DNA of 64,000 nt from Aureisphaera galaxeae. GTDB taxonomy: Bacteria; Bacteroidota; Bacteroidia; Flavobacteriales; Flavobacteriaceae. The stretch covers positions 62,001 through 126,000 of the forward strand of contig NZ_JAQQTF010000005.1 in assembly GCF_028561275.1 (NCBI RefSeq), given 5' to 3'. This document shows positions 53,856 to 61,263 of the stretch, one piece after another (position 1 is the stretch's first letter; the number at the start of each line of letters is the position of its first letter). Position numbers and translations under genes: made by a program. The notes beneath the pieces are model-generated. The model was not told the DNA's origin, ran no database searches, and saw only the letters and a list, made by a program, of their open reading frames with translations.

Positions 53856-54305
53856 ATGGAATTAGGAGATAAGTTACCCGAATTTACACTCAATGATCAA
53901 GAAGGGAATAGTGTTTCCAGTTCTGATTTTGAGGGAAACTCCGTCGTTATTTTTTTCTATCCCAAAAATTTCACTCCGGGCTGCGTTCGCGAGGCCTGTA
54001 GTTTTAGGGACAGTTTCGAAGATTTTTCCGATTTAGGGGCTACGGTTTTCGGTATCAGTGCCGATAGCGAGTCTTCGCACAAACGATTTGCCAAACATTA
54101 TCGCCTGCCCTTTACCTTATTGGCAGATACCAAGAACAAGGTACGTAGACAATTTGGCGTAAAGAAAGGCCTTTTGGGAATTCTTCCCGGTCGTGAAACG
54201 TTCATTTTCAATAAAGAAGGTAAATTAGTCTATAAATTTGCAGCCATGGGGGCAGATCCCCACATTAAAAATGCATTGACTTATTTACAGAAGGAGCATT
54301 CATGA
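53856..54305 (+). CDS. PrxQ/BCP-type peroxiredoxin
   Basis: 149 residues, AhpC/TSA thioredoxin fold. Peroxidatic Cys43 in FTPGCVREACSF with the resolving Cys48 five residues later, the classic PrxQ spacing. It reduces hydrogen peroxide and organic hydroperoxides using thioredoxin. Seven bases after the previous gene, and overlapping manA by four bases (ATGA). Confidence 0.92.
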   Translation: MELGDKLPEFTLNDQEGNSVSSSDFEGNSVVIFFYPKNFTPGCVREACSFRDSFEDFSDLGATVFGISADSESSHKRFAKHYRLPFTLLADTKNKVRRQFGVKKGLLGILPGRETFIFNKEGKLVYKFAAMGADPHIKNALTYLQKEHS

Positions 54306-55270
54306 AACAATTATATCCACTTAAATTTCGACCATTACTCAAGGAAAAGGTCTGGGGAGGACATAAATTGGCTTCCCGTTTTGGAAAGAATGGAGCAGGC
54401 CTTCTAGGGGAGAGTTGGGAAATTTCTGGAGTAAAAGGTGATATTTCTGAAGTCAGCAACGGACCTTTACAAGGAACTTCCTTGGTACAATTAATCGAAG
54501 ACTATGGAGCCGCTTTACTGGGCAAGAAAGTAATGCAGGACTACCACGGGGAGTTTCCGCTGCTTTTTAAATTTATAGATGCAAGCCAAGACCTTTCCGT
54601 ACAACTGCATCCCGATGATGAGGTAGCCAAGGAACGTCATGATAGTTTCGGTAAAACCGAAATGTGGTACATCATGGATGCCGATGAAGGTGCCCGACTT
54701 ATTTTGGGATTCAATGGCGAAATGGACAAATCCCGTTATGTGGAGCATCTTTCCAAGGGAGAAATTACACAAATATTGCATGAAGAACCGGTAAGAGCAG
54801 GAGATGCTTTTTTTATTGCTTCTGGTACAGTGCATGCCATTGGTGCGGGTGTCGTATTGGCCGAAATTCAGCAGACGTCCAATATCACCTATCGCATTTA
54901 CGATTGGGACCGACCGGATATCGATGGAAATATGCGCGAATTGCATACCGATTTGGCATTGGACGTTATCAATTTTGAAGATACCAAAGCCAAGCTTCAT
55001 TTTTCTGAAGACGAAGACACAGTGAACGAAGTTTGTACTTCTCCCTATTTTAAAACCAGTGTGTTACCACTTACCAAAGCGACTTCCCGTACTATGGAAA
55101 CGGTAGATTCCTTCGTTGTATATATGTGTACAGAAGGAAAAGCCGCTATTGAGGCGTTGGGGGTAACGGAGGAACTCACAAAGGGTGAAACCATACTAAT
55201 ACCAGCAGAAGCTACCCAAATTCATATAAAGACTTCTAAGGCAACACTTTTGGAGGTTACCGTGCCTTAG
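54302..55270 (+). CDS. manA: Class I mannose-6-phosphate isomerase
   Basis: 322 residues, cupin fold, with the Zn2+ and substrate motifs QLHPDDEVA, KTEMWYI and GTVHAIGAGVVLAEIQQTSNITYRIYDWDR. It interconverts fructose-6-phosphate and mannose-6-phosphate and feeds GDP-mannose and surface polysaccharide synthesis. Short type (about 320 residues), as in Bacteroidota and Firmicutes. Its start overlaps the peroxiredoxin stop; it is the last gene of the idi operon. Confidence 0.92.
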   Translation: MKQLYPLKFRPLLKEKVWGGHKLASRFGKNGAGLLGESWEISGVKGDISEVSNGPLQGTSLVQLIEDYGAALLGKKVMQDYHGEFPLLFKFIDASQDLSVQLHPDDEVAKERHDSFGKTEMWYIMDADEGARLILGFNGEMDKSRYVEHLSKGEITQILHEEPVRAGDAFFIASGTVHAIGAGVVLAEIQQTSNITYRIYDWDRPDIDGNMRELHTDLALDVINFEDTKAKLHFSEDEDTVNEVCTSPYFKTSVLPLTKATSRTMETVDSFVVYMCTEGKAAIEALGVTEELTKGETILIPAEATQIHIKTSKATLLEVTVP

Positions 55271-55286
55271 AAAGTATTTAAAATGG

Positions 55287-55294
55287 TATTTTTG
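55287..55294 (+). promoter_or_regulatory. -7 element (TATTTTTG) upstream of the 88-residue gene
   Basis: TATTTTTG, 17 bases before the ATG at 55312; the leader would be very short. No clear -33. Confidence 0.45.
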
Positions 55295-55311
55295 CTGAAA
55301 ATTTTTTTACC

Positions 55312-55578
55312 ATGGCAAATAGACGCGATTTAAAGAAAGACATAAACTACGTATTGGGAGATATTATCGAGGCTGTATACATTTGGGAATTAACCAATCC
55401 TGATAAGGATACCAAGAAATCGGAAAAGATCATTGACGATGCCATTGAAACCTTCGATGTCCTGATTGCAAAAATGAACGATAAAACCGCAGAGGACAAA
55501 AAGAAGCACTTCAATTCCATTCGTGCCGAACTGGAAGAAAAAGGAAGAAAATTAATCGATCAGATCAACGCCCTATAA
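55312..55578 (+). CDS. Conserved small helical protein, unknown
   Basis: 88 residues, rich in Lys, Asp and Glu, with heptad-like helices throughout (MANRRDLKKDINYVLGDIIEAVYIWELTNPDKDTKKSEKIIDDAIETFDVLI; ending LEEKGRKLIDQINAL). No signal peptide or TM segment, so it is cytoplasmic. I recognise no domain; it looks like a conserved flavobacterial small protein. It follows manA by 41 bases but has its own -7 element and terminator. Confidence 0.7.
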   Translation: MANRRDLKKDINYVLGDIIEAVYIWELTNPDKDTKKSEKIIDDAIETFDVLIAKMNDKTAEDKKKHFNSIRAELEEKGRKLIDQINAL

Positions 55579-55602
55579 AGGTAGTTTCAGTATAGTATTA
55601 AG

Positions 55603-55634
55603 GGCTCCAATACCTCAGGTGTTGGAGTCTTTTT
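55603..55634 (+). terminator. Intrinsic terminator after the 88-residue gene
   Basis: A 12-bp stem, GGCTCCAATACC pairing with GGTGTTGGAGTC (two wobble pairs), loop TCA, then a T tract. Confidence 0.85.
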
Positions 55635-55644
55635 ATTGGAAGGC

Positions 55645-56358
55645 TTATTTGTTTTCCTGTTGCTTACGATCTTGTATAAAGGACTCCAATTCTTTACCGT
55701 ATTTGGAGTCTTTTATTTTTGGGGACAATGCCCCGTAAATAGTATCTAGGTATTTTATATTGGCGTCATAAGCCTCTGTAAGCATTAAGTAAGGAGCCAC
55801 TTCGTATTCTGCCTGATTCAGGGCGTAGTTCACCGTGGCCAAATAACGGCTCATTAACAGTTTTTCTTGCTGGGTCTGGATGACATTTACCAAAGAATCA
55901 TTCCCTTCCTTAAGTGCATTCAATCCCTGTTCTATTAAATCCAACTTTTTGTTTTGGTAGCGTTCAAGAAGGGTTAGATATTGCTCTAGCTTTTCATGAT
56001 TGGTAGATCCATTTACCGAGGCTTCGATTTCATACTGATTCAAATCGGTAGCGACTGTCATCGCCTTAGCTTCCGCGAAAAAGGGAATACGCTTTACAGT
56101 ATTAGAGCTATCGGCAAAGGTTAGGGTAAGGTAATGGATTTCGGGACTGTCTACTTGAGCAGAAAATTCGAATTGAGAGTTGCCATCTACTTCCATAGAA
56201 TCCAAAGAAATGAAAAGGGTGTCCTCCAATTTCTGAAGGTATAAAGAACCTTTCTTTAGCCCTTTTATTTCGCCTGTTAAGGTCATTTGGTTTTCGACAG
56301 TGCCGCCGCAACTACTCAATAGTAGACAAAGAAGGGGGATAGAAAGGAAATACTTCAT
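55645..56358 (-). CDS. DUF4369 domain lipoprotein
   Basis: 237 residues from the ATG whose complement ends at 56358 (MKYFLSIPLLCLLLSSCGG), chosen because it gives a proper lipobox (LSSC, Cys17); a start ten codons upstream would spoil the signal. The N-terminal DUF4369 beta domain (about 25-110: LTGEIKGLKKGSLYLQKLEDTLFISLDSMEVDGNSQFEFS) is followed by a helical region; the usual thioredoxin-like domain of the larger members is absent. It is probably an outer-membrane or periplasmic lipoprotein of unknown function. Confidence 0.8.
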   Translation of the reverse strand: MKYFLSIPLLCLLLSSCGGTVENQMTLTGEIKGLKKGSLYLQKLEDTLFISLDSMEVDGNSQFEFSAQVDSPEIHYLTLTFADSSNTVKRIPFFAEAKAMTVATDLNQYEIEASVNGSTNHEKLEQYLTLLERYQNKKLDLIEQGLNALKEGNDSLVNVIQTQQEKLLMSRYLATVNYALNQAEYEVAPYLMLTEAYDANIKYLDTIYGALSPKIKDSKYGKELESFIQDRKQQENK

Positions 56359-56377
56359 GGAATTTGTTTGTTGGCCG

Positions 56378-56385
56378 CAAATATG
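56378..56385 (-). promoter_or_regulatory. Candidate -7 element for the DUF4369 gene (CATATTTG)
   Basis: On the minus strand CATATTTG differs from TAnnTTTG at the first base and is followed by CGGCC, 19 bases before the ATG. Confidence 0.35.
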
Positions 56386-56410
56386 CAAAATTAAACGTTA
56401 CCCAAAAAGT

Positions 56411-57754
56411 TTATCCACCCGAAACTACCTGCATCATAAATGTGCAAAGCACGGCTCCAAGTGTTCCAATGGCATATCCAAATACAGCTAGAAGTACTCC
56501 TACAGTTGCTAAAGATGGATGAAAGGCAGAAGCCACAATAGGAGCAGAGGCAGCCCCTCCCACATTAGCTTGACTTCCTACGGCCAGAAAGAAATAAGGT
56601 GCTCTTATAAGTTTAGCCATTATTATGAGTAAAATTGCATGAATGGACATCCATACTAAGCCAACAGTAATTAATCCGGGGTTTTTGAAAATATCCATAA
56701 TGTCAATTTTCATACCAATTGAGGCTACTAGAATATAAATAAACACACTTCCTATTTTACTCGCACCAGCTCCTTCCAACGTTCTTGCCTTGGTGTACGA
56801 TAATGTGACTCCAATAATAGTGGTCAAGGATACCATCCAAAAGAACTTAGAGCTTAAGAATGTCAAGGAGTTTTGCCAAAGGCCGGGAGACATGCGGCCT
56901 ACAATACCATCGAAGGCAGTACTTACATAACTGGCTACAAAATGGGCTACACTCACGGTTCCGAAGGCAATCCCCGCTAATAAGATATAATCCCTTAAAG
57001 TAGGATTCCGTTCTGTTTTTTTTGCAAATGTCGAAACTTTTTCTTTCAAGCTTTCAATTGCTGAGGTATCCGATTTCAACCAGCGATCGATACGCGTTGC
57101 TTTTCCTATTCCTATAAGAAGTAAAGCCATCCAAATGTTGGCAACTACAATATCAACCAATACCATTTGACCATAAGATTTTTGGTTATAACCATATATC
57201 TCCAACATAGCGGCTTGATTAGCACCTCCACCAATCCAACTTCCGGATAATGTAGAAAGTCCACGCCATACTGCGTCGGCTCCTTCACCCCCCACAGTTT
57301 CAGGGGATACCAAACCAATCAAAATAACCGCAATGGGTCCGCCCAAAATAATACCCACAGTCCCAGTTACAAACATAATTAGAGCTTTAGGCCCTAAATT
57401 GAATACTGCCTTTAGATCCATGCTTAGCGTCATTAACACTAACGCTGCTGGAAGCAGGTACCTACTGGACATAAAATATATTCTTGTACTACCTTCAACG
57501 GGATCTGATCCTTCTGCGACCGTGACCCAATTAGGGGCAATAAGTCCCACAGAGGTAAAAATGGCAGGTATTAAATATGCCATGAACAGGGCAGGAACAA
57601 TTTTGTAAAATTGATACCAGAACCCTTCTTTCTTACCTGAGGTATAAAAAATGAGGCCCAAAGCAATCATCAACAGGCCGAAAACTATGGTGTCATCGGT
57701 TAATAAGGGAGTGGTGTCTTTAATAGCCTCTACAGCTTCGACTGGATTTTGCAT
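56411..57754 (-). CDS. DUF819 family multi-pass membrane protein
   Basis: 447 residues from the ATG at 57754 (a TTG two codons upstream is less likely). About 11-12 TM segments with the DUF819 pattern, including GGPIAVILIGLVSP, the glycine-rich GSWIGGGANQAAMLE and QANVGGAASAPIVASAFHPSLATVGVLLAV segments, which form the conserved core of the two halves. The family resembles secondary transporters (CPA/AT- or bile-acid-transporter-like fold), but no substrate is known. It lies upstream of the DUF4369 gene on the same strand, 52 bases apart. Confidence 0.85.
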   Translation of the reverse strand: MQNPVEAVEAIKDTTPLLTDDTIVFGLLMIALGLIFYTSGKKEGFWYQFYKIVPALFMAYLIPAIFTSVGLIAPNWVTVAEGSDPVEGSTRIYFMSSRYLLPAALVLMTLSMDLKAVFNLGPKALIMFVTGTVGIILGGPIAVILIGLVSPETVGGEGADAVWRGLSTLSGSWIGGGANQAAMLEIYGYNQKSYGQMVLVDIVVANIWMALLLIGIGKATRIDRWLKSDTSAIESLKEKVSTFAKKTERNPTLRDYILLAGIAFGTVSVAHFVASYVSTAFDGIVGRMSPGLWQNSLTFLSSKFFWMVSLTTIIGVTLSYTKARTLEGAGASKIGSVFIYILVASIGMKIDIMDIFKNPGLITVGLVWMSIHAILLIIMAKLIRAPYFFLAVGSQANVGGAASAPIVASAFHPSLATVGVLLAVFGYAIGTLGAVLCTFMMQVVSGG

Positions 57755-57802
57755 GGTCAATTAGTTTGAAAAACGCAAAATACAATTAATTCTGAAAACA
57801 CC

Positions 57803-58732
57803 TTAGCCTTGAATGAAATCGGATATAAGATTTACCAATTCGGGCATTACGGGAAGATCTGGCCTGTTGTAGGATTTACTGTTGTCAATATCATTGCCTG
57901 TTATTTCCTTGAGGATATGGTTCATGTTTTTTACGATGGAATACTTTGCATCTGGACGGGCCTCTTTCAACATTTCAGCTTCAGAAACCTGAACCTGTAG
58001 GTCCTTGTCACCGTTAATGATGAAAATAGGAACCTCCAGTTTTTTGATCTCTACATTCGGATTGTACTGCATCCATGTGAGCATAAAAGGCTGGATTTGA
58101 GGTCTAAATATGGACGACAATCCGGGACTGTAGTTTTGGGCCACACCATTGGCGCGCATATCGTCGAAGGATTGACGGGCATTATCTTTAAGACCTGGCG
58201 CTTGTTTCGCTATCTGATCTACAACGACATCATCTATCTCTTGACCAGCCCCAGCTATGGAGATAAAACCATCGGCACCATCCTGGGCAGCTACCATACC
58301 TACCAAGGAACCCTGACTATGACCGACCACATATATTTTTGAAAAGGAATTTGCCTTTTTGAAATAGGAAATGATCTCTTTGGCATCTACAATAAAATCA
58401 TCGAAACGGATGCTTTCCTCATTCAAGGTTCTGTCCTTCATCTGCTTTATGATACGCTTGTCATACCGAAAGGAGGCAATCCCCTTTTCCGAAAGTCCCT
58501 GTGCAAGATATTTTAGACAATTCGTACGCTGCATTTGTTGGTTCCCATCACGATCTGTGGGACCCGATCCACCTACTAGGATGGCAAGCGGCGGATTTTC
58601 ATTTCCATTGGGGAGCAATAAGGTACCATCTATAAATGGAGATACGCTTAAATCCCGTTCAACTGCTTTAGAATTTTGAGCGTACGTACTGGTAAAAAAA
58701 CAGATAGCAAGAAAAGAGAGGAAGGTTTTCAT
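57803..58732 (-). CDS. Secreted alpha/beta hydrolase
   Basis: 309 residues from the ATG at 58732 (MKTFLSFLAICFFTSTYAQ signal peptide). Alpha/beta-hydrolase fold: the oxyanion region GGSGPTDRDGN, the nucleophile elbow GHSQGS (Ser), acid candidates in NGDKDLQV and the catalytic His in NMNHILKEITG. The GSGPTDRDGN motif is typical of a broad group of secreted esterase/dienelactone-hydrolase-like enzymes with unknown natural substrates. Divergent from the S1/P1 nuclease gene. Confidence 0.83.
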   Translation of the reverse strand: MKTFLSFLAICFFTSTYAQNSKAVERDLSVSPFIDGTLLLPNGNENPPLAILVGGSGPTDRDGNQQMQRTNCLKYLAQGLSEKGIASFRYDKRIIKQMKDRTLNEESIRFDDFIVDAKEIISYFKKANSFSKIYVVGHSQGSLVGMVAAQDGADGFISIAGAGQEIDDVVVDQIAKQAPGLKDNARQSFDDMRANGVAQNYSPGLSSIFRPQIQPFMLTWMQYNPNVEIKKLEVPIFIINGDKDLQVQVSEAEMLKEARPDAKYSIVKNMNHILKEITGNDIDNSKSYNRPDLPVMPELVNLISDFIQG

Positions 58733-58818
58733 ACAGGTTCGTTTTAGGGATTGTCTAAGATAGAACGAATCTTTCATTCAATTCGTGTTAAAACGGGGAT
58801 AAATTAGGTAAAATAACA

Positions 58819-58847
58819 TTGCGGTGACGGTGATGTCGGTATATTTG
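58819..58847 (+). promoter_or_regulatory. Promoter of the S1/P1 nuclease gene (TTG-N18-TATATTTG)
   Basis: TTG at 58819-58821 and TATATTTG at 58840-58847 are 18 bases apart, in good agreement with the Bacteroidota consensus. The ATG follows at 58867. Confidence 0.7.
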
Positions 58848-58866
58848 TAGGTAAACGAGGTAACAT

Positions 58867-59646
58867 ATGAAAGCGATCTATTTATGCATTGTAATGGTAT
58901 TCTTAAATACAGGCTGGGGTACAGCGGCTGAATTTTGGGGGAGAACAGGGCACAGGGCTACCGGCGAAATTGCAGAGAAACATCTATCCAATAAGGCACA
59001 GAAAAAAATCAAGGAATTACTGGACGGAGCTTCCTTGGCTTTTGTATCTACTTTCGCCGATGAAATTAAGAGCGATGAAAAATACCGTCCTTATAGCCCA
59101 TGGCACTATGTAAACTTTCCTTTCGATTCCACCTACGAAGACCATCCCAAAAGTGATCGTGGGGATATCGTTCAGGCCATAGATACCTGTATTAAAGTGC
59201 TGAAAGATGCTTCTTCAAGCAAAGAAGACAAGGCGTTTCACCTAAAGTTGTTAGTACATTTCATGGGAGATTTACACCAACCATTGCACGTAGGGAAGGC
59301 AGAGGACAAGGGAGCCAATACCTTTCAGGTACGTTGGTTCGATGATGGTACCAATCTGCACACGGTATGGGACACTAAAATGATAGAAAGTTATAATATG
59401 TCCTACTCGGAATTGGCTTCGAATGCCGATATGCTGTCCAAAGAGGAGATTGAAGCCTTAGAAAGTGGGACGGTTACCGATTGGATGTACGAGAGCCGGG
59501 AATTGTGTTTGGATATCTACAAGAACACCGATATCGGTGAAAAGTTAGGGTATCGATATATGTATCGATATATGAATGTAATGCGCGGTCAACTTCAGAA
59601 GGGAGGAATCCGTTTAGCGCATGTTTTGAACGATATTTTTGGTTAA
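58867..59646 (+). CDS. S1/P1-type zinc nuclease
   Basis: 259 residues with a signal peptide (MKAIYLCIVMVFLNTGWGTAAEF). In this family the first residue of the mature enzyme is a Zn-binding Trp; WGRTGHRATGEIAEKHL fits that start. Other Zn ligands are in AFVSTFADEIK, SPWHYVNFPF, LLVHFMGDLHQPLHVG and NLHTVWDT (His and Asp residues). The enzyme degrades single-stranded DNA or RNA in the periplasm or outside the cell and probably supports nucleotide or phosphate scavenging. It has its own promoter. Confidence 0.92.
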   Translation: MKAIYLCIVMVFLNTGWGTAAEFWGRTGHRATGEIAEKHLSNKAQKKIKELLDGASLAFVSTFADEIKSDEKYRPYSPWHYVNFPFDSTYEDHPKSDRGDIVQAIDTCIKVLKDASSSKEDKAFHLKLLVHFMGDLHQPLHVGKAEDKGANTFQVRWFDDGTNLHTVWDTKMIESYNMSYSELASNADMLSKEEIEALESGTVTDWMYESRELCLDIYKNTDIGEKLGYRYMYRYMNVMRGQLQKGGIRLAHVLNDIFG

Positions 59647-59647
59647 T

Positions 59648-59659
59648 ATTCTTAAGAAT
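59648..59659. terminator. 12-bp palindrome ATTCTTAAGAAT after the nuclease gene
   Basis: A perfect 12-bp palindrome two bases after the stop codon. It lacks a T tract, so it may be a weak terminator or a binding site. Confidence 0.35.
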
Positions 59660-59686
59660 TAGTTAAGGCTGGTATGTCGTTCATCT

Positions 59687-59704
59687 TATTATGCATGCAT
59701 AATA
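59687..59704. promoter_or_regulatory. 18-bp perfect palindrome TATTATGCATGCATAATA
   Basis: Self-complementary over 18 bases with the core ATGCATGCAT; in the spacer before the DoxX-like gene. A likely operator; the regulator is unknown. Confidence 0.5.
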
Positions 59705-59730
59705 TCGAAAACTTCTAAAATTTTGCTTTT

Positions 59731-59744
59731 CGCAAACGTTTGCG
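59731..59744. promoter_or_regulatory. LacI/PurR-type operator candidate CGCAAACGTTTGCG
   Basis: A perfect 14-bp palindrome matching the core of the E. coli PurR site and other LacI-family operators (CG centre). It lies about 36 bases upstream of the -7 element at 59780, near the -33/upstream region. Confidence 0.55.
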
Positions 59745-59779
59745 TTGTCTTTTTGCTTTTCTAACTCACTAGAATAGAG

Positions 59780-59787
59780 TACTTTTG
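59780..59787 (+). promoter_or_regulatory. -7 element (TACTTTTG) of the DoxX-like gene
   Basis: TACTTTTG followed by CCCTCC, 22 bases before the ATG at 59809. Identical to the -7 element of the CBS-like gene. Confidence 0.6.
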
Positions 59788-59808
59788 CCCTCCATTTGCG
59801 AGTAGGTT

Positions 59809-60201
59809 ATGTTAGAGTACAGAAAGTTCTATTATTTGATTAGGTTAGTTGTTGGGTCGATCATTGCGATACATGGATTGATTCGAATTGTGGATATAGG
59901 GGGCTATACAGACTTCATTTTATCCAATTTCAAAGGGACACTTCCCTTTGATACACTTTTGGTCATTGGCGGAGCGCTTTTCCCCTTTCTGGAATTCTTT
60001 ACGGGACTGCTTATATGTTTCAATATCACTTTGAAGAAGTCGATTATGGTGGGATTTTTTATATCCGTGGTGATGTCCATCTTCATTTTGGTGGGAAACA
60101 TGTACGAGCGGCTTATCTATCACACAATTGTGTTGATAGGTTTAACATTCCTGTTGTTTAAGGATTCCAGAAGCTTCGCTAATAGAAAGCATTTTATTTA
60201 A
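59809..60201 (+). CDS. DoxX-like small membrane protein
   Basis: 130 residues with four TM segments (about 10-28, 45-68, 72-95 and 98-118) and a DoxX-like opening (IRLVVGSIIAIHGLIRI). DoxX-family proteins are small inner-membrane proteins with roles suggested in redox or membrane integrity; function here is unknown. It is preceded by two palindromes and a -7 element, and its 3' end overlaps the convergent AlkB gene by eight bases. Confidence 0.7.
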   Translation: MLEYRKFYYLIRLVVGSIIAIHGLIRIVDIGGYTDFILSNFKGTLPFDTLLVIGGALFPFLEFFTGLLICFNITLKKSIMVGFFISVVMSIFILVGNMYERLIYHTIVLIGLTFLLFKDSRSFANRKHFI

Positions 60202-60799
60202 GGGCCCTAAATGTTAGGTTGATTCGCGGCACGTTAATTTTTTTGGTTTTTGGTAATTGGTGTTTCCAATGGTGCTGCGTTTCACCTGACATTAGTAATA
60301 GGCTTCCGTGATTTAAAAAGAGTTTATATTTCAATTTTTTATCCCTCTTGTGCTTTAATTGAAAGCACCTTTTCGCCCCAAGACTCACGGAAGCTATTAC
60401 AGGGTTCGTTCCCAATTCCTTTTCATCATCACTATGCCAACCGTTACTATCGTTACCATCCCGGTATAAATTCAATAGTACAGCGTTAAAGTGATTTCCC
60501 GTTTCCTTTTCCACCCGGTCCTTGATTTCTAAAAGGGTAGGGGTAAATAATTTGGGATACATGGTAAGTCCAGAATACCTATAGGTCTTCTCTTCGCTTC
60601 CGTACAAGGCAGTTAATCGGGGTTGGGCATAGACTTTTCCAAAGATCTTTATATCATCTTGTTGCCATGGGGTTTCCCGATAGAGTTCTTCATATAATGC
60701 ATCTGCCTCTTCAGGACCGAAGAAAGTCGGATAATAGGAAATGGAGGCATCGGGAAGGGGAATTTCGATGGTGCTATGTTCTTTAGAAAACAAATCCAT
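60194..60799 (-). CDS. AlkB-family 2OG/Fe(II) dioxygenase
   Basis: 201 residues resembling AlkB/ALKBH2-3 proteins: QPRLTALYGSEEKTYRYSGL, NAVLLNLYRDGNDSNGWHSDDEKELG with the Fe(II) ligands His and Asp (HSD), then SLGAKRCFQLKHK, the third ligand His in SGETQHHWKHQLPKT, and RINLTFR with the 2-oxoglutarate-binding Arg. Such enzymes remove methyl groups from alkylated bases in DNA or RNA. It lies one base after the upstream DoxX gene on the same strand, so the two are co-transcribed. Confidence 0.9.
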   Translation of the reverse strand: MDLFSKEHSTIEIPLPDASISYYPTFFGPEEADALYEELYRETPWQQDDIKIFGKVYAQPRLTALYGSEEKTYRYSGLTMYPKLFTPTLLEIKDRVEKETGNHFNAVLLNLYRDGNDSNGWHSDDEKELGTNPVIASVSLGAKRCFQLKHKRDKKLKYKLFLNHGSLLLMSGETQHHWKHQLPKTKKINVPRINLTFRALK

Positions 60800-60800
60800 C

Positions 60801-61151
60801 TTATACGTATTGATAGGCCCAATAGATCAATCCAAATTGAATGGGAATCCTCAAAATGAGTAACCATTTGGGAAGGTTCAAAGATGCCTTCTCATTGCGT
60901 AGCATATGAATATGAACAGGGAAGAATAGAATGAGCAATCCCATAATGGCATAAGCAGCCATTTGTTGGGTATCGGCATTCAACAGCATAAATCCAACAA
61001 TCATTTCGGCAATGCCGCTTACAGCTACCACTTCTTTATGTGCTGGAATATAAGGAGGGATGATTCGTTCATACCAATGGGATTTGGTAAAATGGGTAAC
61101 TCCCGCTATGAGGAATATAAGGCCTAATACATATTGATGCCATGGAAACAT
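60801..61151 (-). CDS. DoxX family membrane protein
   Basis: 116 residues from the ATG at 61151 (MFPWHQYVLGLIFLIAGVTHFTKSHWYERIIPPYIPAHKE); an upstream extension would run over the promoter. Four TM helices with the DoxX motif GVTHF...PPYIPAHK typical of the MauE/DoxX group. It forms an operon with the AlkB gene; the pairing has no obvious functional reason. Confidence 0.78.
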   Translation of the reverse strand: MFPWHQYVLGLIFLIAGVTHFTKSHWYERIIPPYIPAHKEVVAVSGIAEMIVGFMLLNADTQQMAAYAIMGLLILFFPVHIHMLRNEKASLNLPKWLLILRIPIQFGLIYWAYQYV

Positions 61152-61165
61152 AGAAAGTGTTTTTT

Positions 61166-61173
61166 CAAAAATA
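61166..61173 (-). promoter_or_regulatory. -7 element (TATTTTTG, minus strand) of the DoxX-alkB operon
   Basis: TATTTTTG on the minus strand lies 14 bases before the DoxX ATG, with a TTTC about 19 bases upstream as a weak -33 element. Confidence 0.45.
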
Positions 61174-61204
61174 ATTGTTTTGAAAGGTATTCGAAACTTT
61201 CCCA

Positions 61205-61241
61205 TAAAAAAACCCTCCCTAGCCAAAGGCGAAGGAGGGTT
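61205..61241 (-). terminator. Intrinsic terminator of the DNRLRE/HYR gene
   Basis: On the minus strand AACCCTCC pairs with GGAGGGTT (with an inner GCC/GGC stem), followed by seven T. Confidence 0.9.
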
Positions 61242-61263
61242 ACTTATTAACTAAAACTGACCC

